NCBI RefSeq assembly: GCF_001522545.3 | Contig: NC_031774.1 | Coordinates: 16,492,296-16,556,295, forward strand | Direction: 5' to 3' | DNA: 64,000 bases | Source: Parus major | Taxonomy: Eukaryota; Chordata; Aves; Passeriformes; Paridae | Shown here: one piece after another, positions 1-11,500 of the stretch | Position numbering within the stretch: the first letter of the stretch is position 1 | How the letters are laid out: each line of letters starts with the position of its first letter | Position numbers and translations under genes: made by a program | Notes under the pieces: model-generated | The model's database searches: none | Seen by the model: the letters and a program-made list of their open reading frames with translations, nothing else | Told to the model about the DNA's origin: nothing

Positions 1-773
1 AGGGCTCAGCTCCTCACTGCCTGGTAAGGCTCTGTCCTAGTCATCCTTCTCCTGCTTTCTCTTTCCAGCTGTCCTTTTTCCTGTCACTCTTCCCTTCCCA
101 TCTCCCTACCTGCTTTGTTCCTTTCAGGAAACACATCCCAGTTTTGCATTTGTGTGGCTGCTTATTCCTCCATTCCTTTGCTTTTGATCACCGTAGTTCA
201 CCAGTTTAGTCCTGGGCGTGTGCACTGTCTCTGCTTTGGATGGCGCTAATTATATTTCCCAGCAGATTTCTTGGTGTTGTGTTTTAGATGTGGGTCCCAG
301 CAAGTGTTGATAGCACTCAAGTACTTGTGATTGCTCATGAGTGCCAGCTCTGCCCTCGGGCCCCCCATGTTTTGTCCCTCTGCCAGCCAGGTAGCAGGCA
401 TAGGGTGGTCACAGGTCCATCAGGGACACTGCCAGCACAGCTGGCCCAAGGCCAGTGGCCAAGGAGACGCTGCCTACCACAGAACATCATGCTGAGCTGT
501 ACTGTGGGAGAGTAGGTCATTTATTGCAGCGTAGCAGTTGTGCTGAGACTGGCTGGATATTGGCAAGCCTTGGGATGTGGTGAGTGACTGCCATCGTATA
601 TATGGATCATCATTTGGTTTTTAGTTTTTTCCCTTCTGAAAACTGTCTCTATCTGGACATGCATGGGGCTTCCTGGTTTGGCTTTTCTGATTGTCTCCTC
701 ATATCTGATTAAGGGGAGCGAATAAATGGCCAGGCAGGCATCCTCAATTTTACCTGTGTCTTTCTCCTGGCAG
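1..773 (+). other. MUC6 intronic sequence upstream of the PTS exon
   Basis: Contains a pyrimidine-rich stretch near 1-130 and short chance open frames but no exon I can support. It should be intron, or it may hide further PTS exons whose low complexity I could not distinguish. Confidence 0.5.
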
Positions 774-1340
774 CCTCTACCCATGGAAAGTCAACTGTGC
801 CACACATTGCGCCACCTGTGACCACACAGATGACCACGGCTATCACCTCCATCAGCAGCACCTCCAAGACCTCTGTCTCCACAGAAGCCCCTCTGGAAAC
901 CTCTCCAAATCCCAGCTCTCTGCCTGGCCCCAGCAGCCCGCTCAGCACCCGGCTGCCATCCACTGCCACATCTCCATTCTCTTCTGCTTTGGCCCCATCC
1001 ATCAGCACAACATCTGTGCCTACTTCCACTTTTAGTTCTGTTGAGAGCACTACACATTCTTACTTCCAAAACACCACATCAACTCCATATGGGAAAACGT
1101 CTTCATTAGCTGTCCCTACCAGTATCTCTACTCAGTCCAGGCCAGCGTTGATCCCAACAGTTTTATCTACAACTATTACCTTTGCTCCCCATGTTATCAC
1201 TATGGCTTCTACAGAGTCGGTTGAAAGGAGTTCCCTGCAAACAACAACACTAACCACCGCTCGAACAACATCATCTCCTCCTCTCACCTCTGGCCTTTCA
1301 ACATCTCTGTCCTCTGTTGTTCCATCAACAGTGCCACACG
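774..1340 (+). CDS. MUC6: MUC6 exon: Ser/Thr/Pro-rich mucin domain
   Basis: The acceptor is the cag at 771-773 and the donor is gtaatg at 1341. The exon starts with two bases that complete a split codon and ends in phase 1. The frame opens S-T-H-G-K-S-T-V-P and continues with dense Ser, Thr and Pro and no Cys, as expected for an O-glycosylated mucin segment. No exact tandem repeat is visible, so this is a degenerate edge of the PTS region, not its repeat core. Confidence 0.85.
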
Positions 1341-4300
1341 GTAATGTATCTCATGAAATTTCCTTTATCATGGATTTGCTTTTAATGCCTTTTTTTGAGG
1401 AGTGTGTGAATTCATGTATCCTTTGTCAGTGATCCTGTTTGTACCCACTGGCTCAATCTTTTCTTTTTGTCCTTTCTGCAGTTATTTTTTGTAAAGCTAT
1501 TGTCTGATATCCTAGATTTCATACAGATTCCCTGCTCGTCAATATTTTAAACTTTTAGAAGTGTGAGTTAAAAGAGTCTGATAGGATGCACTTCAGGAGA
1601 GCCACAGAACCTTTATTCTGTCATCCTAAAAAGCAGTGTAAGAAACCTCTCATTGGGACAGGCTATCCTCTCATTACCCTCCAGCCTTCTTGTTAGCTCT
1701 TACATACTGTGCACACTTGGTGTATATATATATGTATATATATATATATGTGTGTGTGTATATATATGTGTATATATGTGTGTGTATATATGTATATATA
1801 GATGTATATATATGTATATATGTATATGTATGTATGTGTGTATATATATATATATACACACACACATACAGCATCTTAGTCTCTATAACCTTTCTCTCAG
1901 CAGGGAACCTGACTGTGCTTAAAAGATCATTGTGCAGGATCAGGTGTGAGTGGTGCATGAGTTGCCTTCATAGTTTTCAGTCTTCTTCATCTTTGTTCTC
2001 CTTAATATAAACTTCAAATACTATCTTTGAACTCCTTGGAAAACCTGTGTTTTCAGTCAGCTTCCTTCTTCATAAAGTGCTTAGTGTGATGCTTCAAGGC
2101 AGGAGAAAACACTGACACATACAATTGCTACCAACACGTAGCATTAAACATTCTCTCTAGTAAGGCAAGTTACAAACTTCTGGCTACCTATAAATACATC
2201 CTTATGAGCAAATTAAGCAATTTTCAAATAAGTCAAGTCTGTGAACCAGAAATAATTCTATCGGAATAAGCCAGCTGCTTGTTCACTTTGCATCTTTGTG
2301 TTCTCAGCAGAGGATTAGCTTTTCCATGCTGGACTGAATGTATACTATATTCTTAACAGGATTTTTTTCTCATTTGTAATTCCCACTTCTGCTTTCTTAA
2401 AAAAAAGAACTTTATTCTTGTTGTCCTCCAAGGCAAGCCTCTCCTGCAACTTTAGTGCCCAGTTTAATACCTTCTCTTGCTGTGTAACTTAACTTGTGAC
2501 TTGTTAATTATATCATGCAATAAGAATGGTTTTCCATGAAACCAAATATGGAGGCTTTTGGCATCTAACAAGGTTACTCAAGAAGACCAAAATGAATTAT
2601 AGCAGAGTTTTTTTCTTTCTACATTTGACAGAGCATTGTAGAGAAGTTGAATATGAAGAAAAAGTAACTTTCAAAGGCTGTTCCACAAATGTCACTTTGA
2701 GCCGATGTGAAGGATCATGTCCATCTTCAACAAAGTAAGGATAACTGAGGCTGTACAGTACTAGAGTTGTTTTCCTTATTTGGTCATCTCTAAGTAGGGA
2801 AATTTACGAACTACTGTGCCTTTATAATTCAGGGAGGAAAATGTGGTTAGAGTCCACCCAGCAATATATGACATTGCTGTATAAACCAGTTAATAGCAAC
2901 AATAAAGTCATTAATTACACAGGGATTTACACCTAATCAAGGAAGGTCATCTCACTCCTTTAAGTTTTTGGGTTTTTGTTTTTAAAAAAAGCCAGACATT
3001 AATGCTGCAGGTTTGGAGGGCTTTTTTGTTGTTTTGATTGGGGTTTTGGTTTTCTGTTTCCTTTTTAAAGACTGAAAAAGTGGTTTAGGCTATACCTATT
3101 TCAAATAGGTAAGACAGTAAAATAGGAAATTTCATCTAAGGTAAGTAATGTCACTTCAGTTATCTCATAGCATGCACCTAATAGTGTAAATCAGGTGTAT
3201 GTTATAATTACAGGGGTGCTATCTGTGCCTGTGGAGATCTACTGCCCATTAGGAAAATCTGACAGGAAGTCAAGGTTTCAATACAAGTAAAACAGTGCAG
3301 TAGTATTACAGTTCAGTTATTGGGTGGGAAAAAAATTGCATTCCCAACAATCCAAGCCAATACAATGTTCAAGAATGGAAAGCAATGAAGTTTTGCATGA
3401 ACTAATTTAAATTAATCCTGATGCTAAAAGTTGTCCCTTTCAAAGCACCCTTTCAAAGTGTGCCCCCAGCATTTTGAAAACTGAGTGACTAACTTTGTAC
3501 CCTGAGAGCTGACAAAAGGGCTGTCAAATTTTAGAGCCAAGGTTTGTCTCAATTGCTAAGAAAGTTGTGGTTAAAACCCAGTTTTAACTGAAACCAAGTA
3601 AACTTTTCTCTGCTTCAGAAGTTTTTCCAAAAAGTGTTTTTTCCTTAACTCTTTTCCCCCTACCTGAGTTCTGGCCTGTTATTGATAGTTTCTCACTGAC
3701 AAGGGCAGAACCAAGACTAGCAGGTGGCTGAAGAGTCAGGAATCAACAGCCTAAGAACTGTAGTAGTGTAAGGACAGTAAATCCTTACCTGCCTATTCAA
3801 GCTCTCACTTCATCTGTCTGTGCTCTGTTACTATGAATCCAGCAATTATGTGCAAGTCTTCTACCTTGTTACCTGACCTCACAACCAGAACTGGCATCAT
3901 ACAGCCACCACCTCGGATTCCAGCATTAACTGTTCAGAGGGAGAAAGGGATTTTTGTTCCTCTGTGAACTGCAAAAGGAACACACGCAATTCAGCATCTG
4001 CAGGAGACCTTTTCTAAACTCTTAAGTGGTCCAGGGCACAGCTTTAACAGATTTAATCCCTGGACACTTTACAAATATTCAGAAGGCCTAAAAGACACCA
4101 GGAGAATCAAATTCTATTAGTTTTCCAGTGATGTCTGAGGTCTAACAGATGAGATCATAGAATCAGACTATCCTGAGCTGGAAAGGTCCTATCCTATTCT
4201 AAACAGGAGGCAGCAGCTCAGTACACCAGTTTCTGCATCATGAGAACTTAAAATAGAGTAATTTCCCACATTGTAGTCCTGCAGTTGACAGAGCCGTTCA

Positions 4301-4605
4301 TCTGAGGGCTGTGCTCTTTTTTTTAAACCTCCCACCATAGGAAAGAAAGAAGTTCATATACTTGAAAAACTGTGAGACTGAAGTGCTGTAAATGAATGCC
4401 AACTGATTCTGCCTCCTTTCCACACAGGCTGGATGTTGAGAAGATGACGGTCACCACAGCATGTGGCTGCTGTAGGCCACTTGAACTTCTTAAGAAGCAA
4501 TTCCAACTACCATGCCAAGACCCAGATAACCCTGGAAGAAGGCTCACCACAGAAATAATTGTATTTAGTGGCTGTGTGTGTAACTTTGACAGTTGCACAC
4601 ACTAG
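774..4605 (+). CDS. MUC6: MUC6-type gel-forming mucin (ovomucin beta subunit), 3' end, partial
   Basis: Three exons, 774-1340, 2632-2734 and 4428-4605, join in frame through GT-AG introns and end at the TAG at 4603-4605. They encode about 189 residues of cysteine-free Ser/Thr/Pro-rich mucin domain, then a C-terminal cystine knot (CTCK) of about 93 residues with 11 cysteines. Gel-forming mucins are secreted and dimerise through the CTCK in the endoplasmic reticulum; the PTS region carries O-glycans. The PTS domain runs straight into the CTCK, with no von Willebrand D4, B or C domains. That is the MUC6 arrangement, unlike MUC2, MUC5AC and MUC5B. Position next to AP2A2, tail to tail, matches human MUC6. 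In birds the MUC6 orthologue is the ovomucin beta subunit of egg white. The large N-terminal part lies upstream of the window. Family assignment is secure; MUC6 rather than another mucin rests on architecture and synteny. Confidence 0.88.
1341..2631 (+). other. MUC6 intron between the PTS exon and first CTCK exon
   Basis: GT-AG intron of 1.29 kb in AT-rich DNA. Apart from the TA/TG microsatellite at 1721-1870 I see no repeat family or exon in it. Confidence 0.75.
1721..1870. repeat. Compound TA/TG dinucleotide microsatellite
   Basis: About 150 bases of alternating pyrimidine-purine, made of TATATA blocks broken by TGTG and TATG units and ending in a CACACA stretch. It lies in the MUC6 intron. 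It creates spurious Tyr/Val/Cys- or His/Thr-rich open frames on both strands. Confidence 0.95.
2632..2734 (+). CDS. MUC6: MUC6 exon: first half of CTCK domain
   Basis: The acceptor is the ag at 2630-2631 and the donor is gtaagg at 2735. With the G left by the previous exon the frame reads [11 protein letters not shown], then G-C-S-T-N-V-T-L and R-C-E-G-S-C-P. These are the first four cysteines of the knot, with an N-glycosylation sequon (N-V-T). The exon ends in phase 2. Confidence 0.88.
2735..4427 (+). other. MUC6 intron between the two CTCK exons
   Basis: GT-AG intron of 1.69 kb. The only recognisable content is a short CR1 remnant near 4152-4200. Confidence 0.75.
4152..4200 (-). mobile_element. 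CR1 LINE 3'-end remnant
   Basis: The + strand reads atcatagaatcagac, then tatcctgagctggaaaggtcc. This resembles the reverse complement of the tail of avian CR1 elements. Only about 50 bases are recognisable. Confidence 0.5.
4428..4605 (+). CDS. MUC6: MUC6 last coding exon: second half of CTCK, stop
   Basis: The acceptor is ttccacacag ending at 4427. The split Lys codon is completed by G, then the frame reads L-D-V-E-K-M and T-T-A-C-G-C-C-R-P. This is the paired-cysteine motif of mucin CTCK domains, seen as CSCC in many members and CGCC here. Further cysteines lie in L-P-C-Q and in the ending [11 protein letters not shown] before TAG. Confidence 0.9.
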
Positions 4606-4824
4606 CCAGACCTGATGGCTGCAGATAACATTTGTAGTAATTAAACCCTTATCATGAGTTAATCCTGCCACAGCTCATTGCTGGGTTCTCTTGTACTGAT
4701 TACACAGGACATCCTTGCTGTCAGGCTGCCTGAGCAGCTGCCTGGACTACCAGTGGAGTTACCAGATAAATTATTCCTGATCAGGAGCAGGGTGGGGTAC
4801 AGAGCAGAAAAGAACAGGCACAGA

Positions 4825-4830
4825 AATAAA
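4825..4830 (+). terminator. Candidate MUC6 polyadenylation signal
   Basis: AATAAA lies 220 bases past the MUC6 stop. A second copy at 4942-4947 is an alternative. No transcript evidence is available to choose between them. Confidence 0.45.
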
Positions 4831-5921
4831 GAATAGGCTCATGGAAGACAAGAAACTGTTTGGCCATGCTCAGGGTGATTTATTCAACCAGAGGCTAAAA
4901 CTTGGCCCATGCATTGGGCAGTAACAGAAATTAGATGTTCAAATAAAATAGAAGGAACTCAATTTGCTGATTTCTTTCTCCTTATTTGACCTGAAAAAAT
5001 ATTTTAACCAGAACTGTTTTAACTGAAGAATAGTCTATTAGGTTCAGTCAACTTGGAACTGTGGAAGAGCCCACTACTTCACTGGGAGAAGGGAAGTGAC
5101 CTGTTCCTTGCCTTTCAGGGTGGACACAGCATGTTTGCTCATCATCCACAGCTGAAAGAGTTGGAAAACAAGGTGCTACATGACCCAAAAGTGAATGGTG
5201 AGGTTTCCACAGGCACCCTTAGTGTGGTGGGACATTTCTAGGAACAAAACTAACACACACATGGAGCAGCTTTGGGATAAAGCAGGTAGCTAAGGGCTTT
5301 TCTCTGCAAGAAATCAAAGCCCACATGCACCTAACAGGACACAAATGGTTCACTCACAAGTGATTTCTACTTGCTGCCACTATAGACAATCTTGACTTTG
5401 TTTGAAAGTCATTTAAGTAAAAGATGTATGATTGCACAAAAGCTCAGAGTGCTCTGTTTTCCCTTTTAGCAAGTGTAAGGGAAGAATCTGAAGCATACAT
5501 TTAAAGCTTAAAAGAGGTTATTTAGCAGTTTAGATTACTCTTCTTCTACAGTGCCATCAACCCTGCATGCAATACAGGTGTGTGCAGCCTAGCCTCAACC
5601 CTACACCACTTTTAGGAGGAGTTTACTGCACCAAATACTGCTCATGTACTTACTGTTGTTAAACACTCAGGGGAGAAAGATTTTACATCTGGGTCTTTTT
5701 AAAAATAGAGTATTTATAACTTGTAACCAAACACAAACAAAATCACTCACTGGGACAGCAGAAATCTGTAGTCCAGGTAAGGCTCCAGTGAATGAACCCA
5801 CCAGTACTTCTCATAAAATAATCACAGCAATTGTGTTCCACAACAACCATTCCATGAGAATATTTTTTACATCTTCATGCTCCCAGACAAAAAAAGGACA
5901 GTTTCATCACTGTTCTAATCA

Positions 5922-5927
5922 TTTATT
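5922..5927 (-). terminator. Candidate distal AP2A2 polyadenylation signal
   Basis: TTTATT on the + strand gives AATAAA on the minus strand, implying a 3' UTR of about 2.6 kb. Another AATAAA on the minus strand at 8423-8428 lies only about 55 bases past the stop. A third, at 4879-4884, falls inside the MUC6 3' region. Which is used is unknown. Confidence 0.3.
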
Positions 5928-8482
5928 TAATCTTAATATGTTCTTCTGATGAATATAGTCTAATATATAGTCTTCTATATGAAAATTCTCCACTTAATTT
6001 GACAGAACTTTGTTTTATACAAATAAGACAATCACCATAAATGTTACATACTGGAGTGTAGGTCAAGAATGAACATATGCTACCTGTTTTGCTATTCAGT
6101 TATTTTCACATGTCAATGCCTGAAAATACTGCACTTAAAAACAATAACACTGTTTACTGCAGAAATTACTTTGTCTGCTTGACAGGATACATCACTGGTA
6201 AGTTAACCATCATTCACAAAAAAAATAAAATCAAGTATTTGTCTTTAATTTGTTCACTTTTCTGCTCATGGCTTCATTGAGCGGACATTTAATACAAAGA
6301 GTGAACAGTCATAAGCTTAACACAGTCACCACTGAAAAGACACTTTCCCTTACCCCCCCTCCTTCCCACATTTTAATGCACATTTTAGCACATTTGAACC
6401 AAAGCAAAGTGAAATAAAGTAGTGCAGTGTCTCAAGGTGTCCTTTAATGAGGGCACAGAACATTTTTCAGAGGGACAGATATACAACAGGATTTGGAAAA
6501 TACAAAACAGAACCTCCTCCTCTGTCTTTGCTAAGACTCCCTTTAGTTCAGCACATCAGATTTTAACACAGCAGCCAAGAGCATGGTTAACATAACAGGA
6601 CTAATAATGAGACACAGAGCATCAAGAGGAGAAAACAAAAGGTATTCCATCAGCATTTGCCAACTGCCCAACCTGACTGCAGAACCCCTCACCAAGATTT
6701 TCAATGACAATATTTATGATTAAAGAGTCTTAAGTAAGAAGAATTTGAAAGGCCTTAAAGGCGCCAATTGTTCAAGAGAACTTTTGCAAAAAAAACAGGT
6801 CTTCACCAAGTTTTCAGCTTTAATATCCATAGTTACCAGCTATTACTGGAAAAACAAAACATATCCCCCAAAATCCATACATCACAGCCAAACCTTTGTT
6901 CCTCATTTTTCACTTTTACTCAAGTACAAGCAGGAGCTTTTGGCCAAACCAAGTGATAACCTCCCAGTTGTATCATTTAATCTCAAAGCACTGAAGACAA
7001 AAAGCAAGGCACACTCGATCATGGAGAATCCTGTCCCCTGTTGAGCACTGGGCAGCATGACAGCAGCCTCATTTAAACGTATTTTCAGTGTCACCACCAT
7101 GACTCAACACCTTCATTTCCTGGGCACACTTGTCTGTATGTGTTGTGACACAGCAGTCCCAGGCTTCCCTTCAATGGCCATGAGGAAATCTTGACCTGAG
7201 GTTCCCTTCTCCTGTCAGCAGGAGCTGATTTTGTTCACCACGATCTGTAGCTCTTGCTGACACCAGCCCAGGGTTTCTAACTGGGCCACCTCACCTGCTT
7301 TGGTTTAGCAGCCTCTGTTGCACACCTCAAGGCTTGAGGAGCACGAGCCAAAACTTCTGTCCACTGACTTCTGCAGAGAGGCTGCAAAGAGTTTGATGTG
7401 AAGCAAGGTACAAAGACTTTGGCTGTAAAAACCACTAGAAAAGATGAACATTTTTGGGTCTAATACTTTCAACAGAAGTTTTCTACACCATGTTGGACAT
7501 TTATACCACTGACAGGAAGGAAACTGCTTAGATATCAGTTATTCAACCTCTTGAGTCTGAACATTAATGTACACTGGGGAAAAGATATTGATTACAATTA
7601 CATTTTCGCCTAAGAGTGCATGCCTTACAGCCCTTCAAGGGCCCATTTCTTCCCACTTCTTTTATACAATACTGCAGTTTTCTGCAGTTAATTGTATCAC
7701 ATCATTAGAACTTGTGAAGTCTGATGGCAAACAGAATGTTTAACTTCACTGAGAAACAACAAACAAGTATATACTCATTCACCCCCTACCAGAGAGGCTC
7801 ACCTCATTTTAACAGAGATAAGCAGAAGAATTAAGAATAGTTTTTGTGTTCCATCCAAATATCAGAAAACATTAAGATGTAAAATATTACAAGATTAATA
7901 CTTTTAAGACTCTGGTCCTGTGGCATTTTTCAAATACAAAGATTGGTGACACAACATAAATGTTTACTTTAATCAGATTCAAACACATCTTCAAATCTGC
8001 CCTTCCATCCATTAGACAACTTGCGGCAATGTTCAACTTTACAAAGTTTTGATTCTACATTAACATGGGAATTAACCTTCCTGAGCAGCAGTAAATCAGT
8101 TTCTTTCAGCTCAGAGCAGAGGAAGTATCTCTTAAAGGTACTGAAGCAGGTTTTTGAGCTATTTTGAGCTGAAATCCTTGATTGCCACAACTAAAACAAT
8201 TTCCCTTCAACAAGTTTAAAAGCCTGACCTCTGCAAAAAAAGGAGCAAAAGACAGCCCTCCCACCCTTTGTGTAACACACTAAAAGCCATTTTTAATGGA
8301 AAAAGTCACTTCCCTGTACTGTACATTTTATAGTCTTAATTTCAAACAAGGGTCAAGTCCTATTAAGGCAGGGAGCTGGTATTGGTTAACATTGCAGTAC
8401 TCAGACAGTGATGTACAAGACATTTATTTGCAGTATGATGACAGTGATATAAGTGGAAAAACCAAAACTGACATGGTTAATA

Positions 8483-8560
8483 TTAAAACTGTTCTGACAG
8501 CAATTCACATAATCTCTGAGATACAGCTTCTTTACTTGTTCGTAGTGTGAGCCTATACAT
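8483..8560 (-). CDS. AP2A2: AP2A2 exon 22 (residues 913-937 and stop)
   Basis: Acceptor ttttcag before 8560. Encodes [12 protein letters not shown] through C-E-L-L-S-E-Q-F and TAA at 8485-8483. Confidence 0.97.
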   Translation of the reverse strand: MYRLTLRTSKEAVSQRLCELLSEQF

Positions 8561-11500
8561 CTGAAAAAGAACATAAAATAATACTTTTTAAACAGTTTGG
8601 CATTAAAGGAATGCACAGTCAACAGTGAAAACTAACAGTTACCTCTTACTTGCTTTGTAAGCTTTGGTAGAAAAAGATCTCAAAATACTCAGAGGGAGCT
8701 ACCCAGCAACACAGCTTTTACAAACTACTGGCTGAACCAACCCTATCTTCAAACCCTTGTTGAGAATTACTCTTACTCAAGTATTTTTTGGGTTTAACAG
8801 AAAGGTGCTGTCCAGAAAATCTGTTAAAGAGGAGCAAATGCTGTCAAAAGCCTAAAGACCCTGGACAACCACTTCTTCAGAGAACAGAAGACATAGCCAC
8901 TGAAACCTTACTTTTAATCCTTAGTTAATTTTGATAACACCTCTGTCAAAAAAAGCTTTAGTAAAAATACTCTTAACATTATACTCACTTATGCTTTCTC
9001 TTTTAGAAAATTACTCTTCTACAAATTCAAAATAGCAAAAGGAAGCATGCTTAACCTGGTCCAAAGAGCACACAACAATCTGGAATATAACCATCTCTTC
9101 CAAGAGGAAAGAGAATGGCTCTGAAGAAGAAGCTTACCCAGCTGGGCCAGGACCAGCTGCTAAAATTTAATTTCTTGTTGGAGTCTGCAGTCATAAGGAG
9201 CTATTGCAATAGTGATTTTTAAATATCTTAAGGATTTCAGATACACAGAGATACTTAGTTCAAACAAGAACTTATATCTAAGCTGGAGATGGTTACACAG
9301 ATACCTGTGCCTGGAGGTTGGGTTCAAGGCGCAGCAAGCATCCAATCTGAGTGGTTTTTGTGTGTATGATACCAGCACCAACAAAGTTAGCAGGATTGGG
9401 ATCTACCTCCTCAAGCAAGGCTGACCCAAATCCAATTATCTGTGAAAGAAGCACAGAACATTTAATGTGGGCAGAGGAGGATACAAGCACAAAGTACACC
9501 CAAACAGTCACCATTAAATAGCAAAACAAGTCTTAAGTCTTCAAGACAAATTCATTACTACAAATTTTTGACAGCTGATGCTGATAAATGAGCTGTTCTG
9601 TAAATAAGGCTTTTCAAAAGCAACGGAGAAGGAAGTTAAGATTTAACATCAGTCTCCTCTGGTTTTGATACAGCCATTCCTGTCTTACACAGTCATTTCT
9701 GTTTTGCCTAAGGGCAGCCAAAGAGTCAGTTTCACCTTTTCTAACCAGTACTCAAGTATAAATTAAGGCTTGAACTATCTTCTAGTTTAGTTTTAAGCAG
9801 TGAATCGGTGCTTTCTTAAGCAGCTTCAGGTCTCCAGCTGCTACTGAAGGCTGCATCTAATTCAGACCACAGCTAGAAACTGTCCAACTCAGCACTGCCA
9901 CAACCTATCACATAGCACAGACTCACATTTTCAATGGATGATCCAACTGCTGTTTAAACAAAAAAGCACAAAGACTGCTTATACCACATGCTAATTTGGG
10001 CTGGAATAGAGTTAATTTTCCTCTTAGCAGTATGGGGCTGTGTTTTAGATTTCTGCTGAAAAGAGTTGCTAACACAGGGATGTTTTAGTTATCACTGAGC
10101 AGGGGTTACACAGAGCCAAGGTCTTTTCTTCTCCCCACTCCATCAGTGAGGAAGCTGGGAATGCACAAGGAGCTGGGACTAGACACATCCAGGACAACTG
10201 AATAGTGGGATACCCTTTTCTGTGATGTTATTTTGCCTTCCCAAGTAACTGTTACACTTAATGGAGCCCTGCTGCCCTGGGGATGGCCAAACACCTTCCT
10301 GCCAGTGGGAAGCACTGAATTAATCCTTTGCTTTGCTTGTGTGCATGCCTTTTCTTTACTGACTGAACTCTCTTTACCTCAACCCACACATTTTCTTACT
10401 TTTACCCTTCTTATTCTCTGCCCCACCCCTCTGGGGGAGAGTGAGCAAATGGCTGTGTGGTGCTTAGTTGCCAGCTGAGGTTAAAACATGACCTGCCACT
10501 GCCCTGGTACACTATGAATTAAAAATATCACACCACCACCCACCTTTGCTTTCGTGATCTCTGCATCCATTGGGTGCTTTGCTTTAAAGATATTCTGTAC
10601 TTCCTGTTTTGGACTGCAAGACAAGGCAAGACAAATACATTATGAACAGCATTTCCAATAGCAATTAATTCTACTGGGAGAGCTCATGGCTTACAGGATT
10701 TAGTGTGGGATGAGGCACTGCACCAGTTACACTCACAATATACCTTTCTCTTCCCTCACCCACCACAAGAGCCCCAAGTGCAAAGTCTTACTTGCTCAGC
10801 TGCTTCCAACGCTGAAAAAAGTCTTGAGAAGACATCTCTGTTGGCTGGAAAAATTTATTCAGAGTGATGGGTAATTTTACCGAAAGATTTTGAAATGTTC
10901 CACCGTACCTGCAGATGGAATAGAAAAACCACAGTGCATGTGGCAGCCTCAGCAATGTGTCAGCAGAAATCAACCAAGCAATTGAGGAAATGTTTATGAT
11001 TAAAATCCATCAACTGCACATGACATTTCTAATACACAGTTTGAATCCACTGTTAAATAAATTTATTTTCTCTGCTTAGATTGAACATAAATTGGCAGGA
11101 CTGCTGATAAGGTTCTCTCAGTTTTAGCACAGGTTTATTCTTCTAGATATAGCACCCTAAGGGGTGAAAATATACCCCTGTGAAAACATACCAATAAAAA
11201 CCAGTCTAGACTAGAATAACAACATGTAGCCCAGAACTCAGGATTTTATAAAACTGAGCTGATGTTGAGTGGACAGTACAAGATTCTATTTCTGGTTGCA
11301 TACGCTTCCAGGCCAAGTTATTTGCAGAAATGTTCTTGGTTTCCAGAAGAGAGAAGTTACTGCGTATATTCCTGTCAAGATTTCTTAAGCAAACAGGAAG
11401 ACAGCTGTTTTATATAGATAGCTGACACAGAAGTCATGGAGACATTTTATCAGTAGGTGCTTCTCAACTGTTTGGTTTGGCTGGGGTTTTAAACCACATT

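Larger units (their letters stand above)
4606..8482. other. Convergent intergenic region plus AP2A2 3' UTR
   Basis: Lies between the MUC6 stop (4605) and the AP2A2 stop (8483). The left part holds the MUC6 3' UTR. The right part, read on the minus strand, must hold the AP2A2 3' UTR. No coding exon, RNA gene or repeat family was recognised. The boundary between the two transcripts cannot be fixed from sequence. Confidence 0.6.

Noticed and set aside
288..515. Possible extra MUC6 exon after a tttag acceptor-like site near 287
   Set aside because: The translation is not Ser/Thr/Pro-rich mucin sequence or a cysteine domain of mucins, and no matching donor phase was found.
1653..2010. Tyr/Val/Cys-rich and His/Thr-rich open frames
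   Set aside because: They are translations of the TA/TG microsatellite, not genes.
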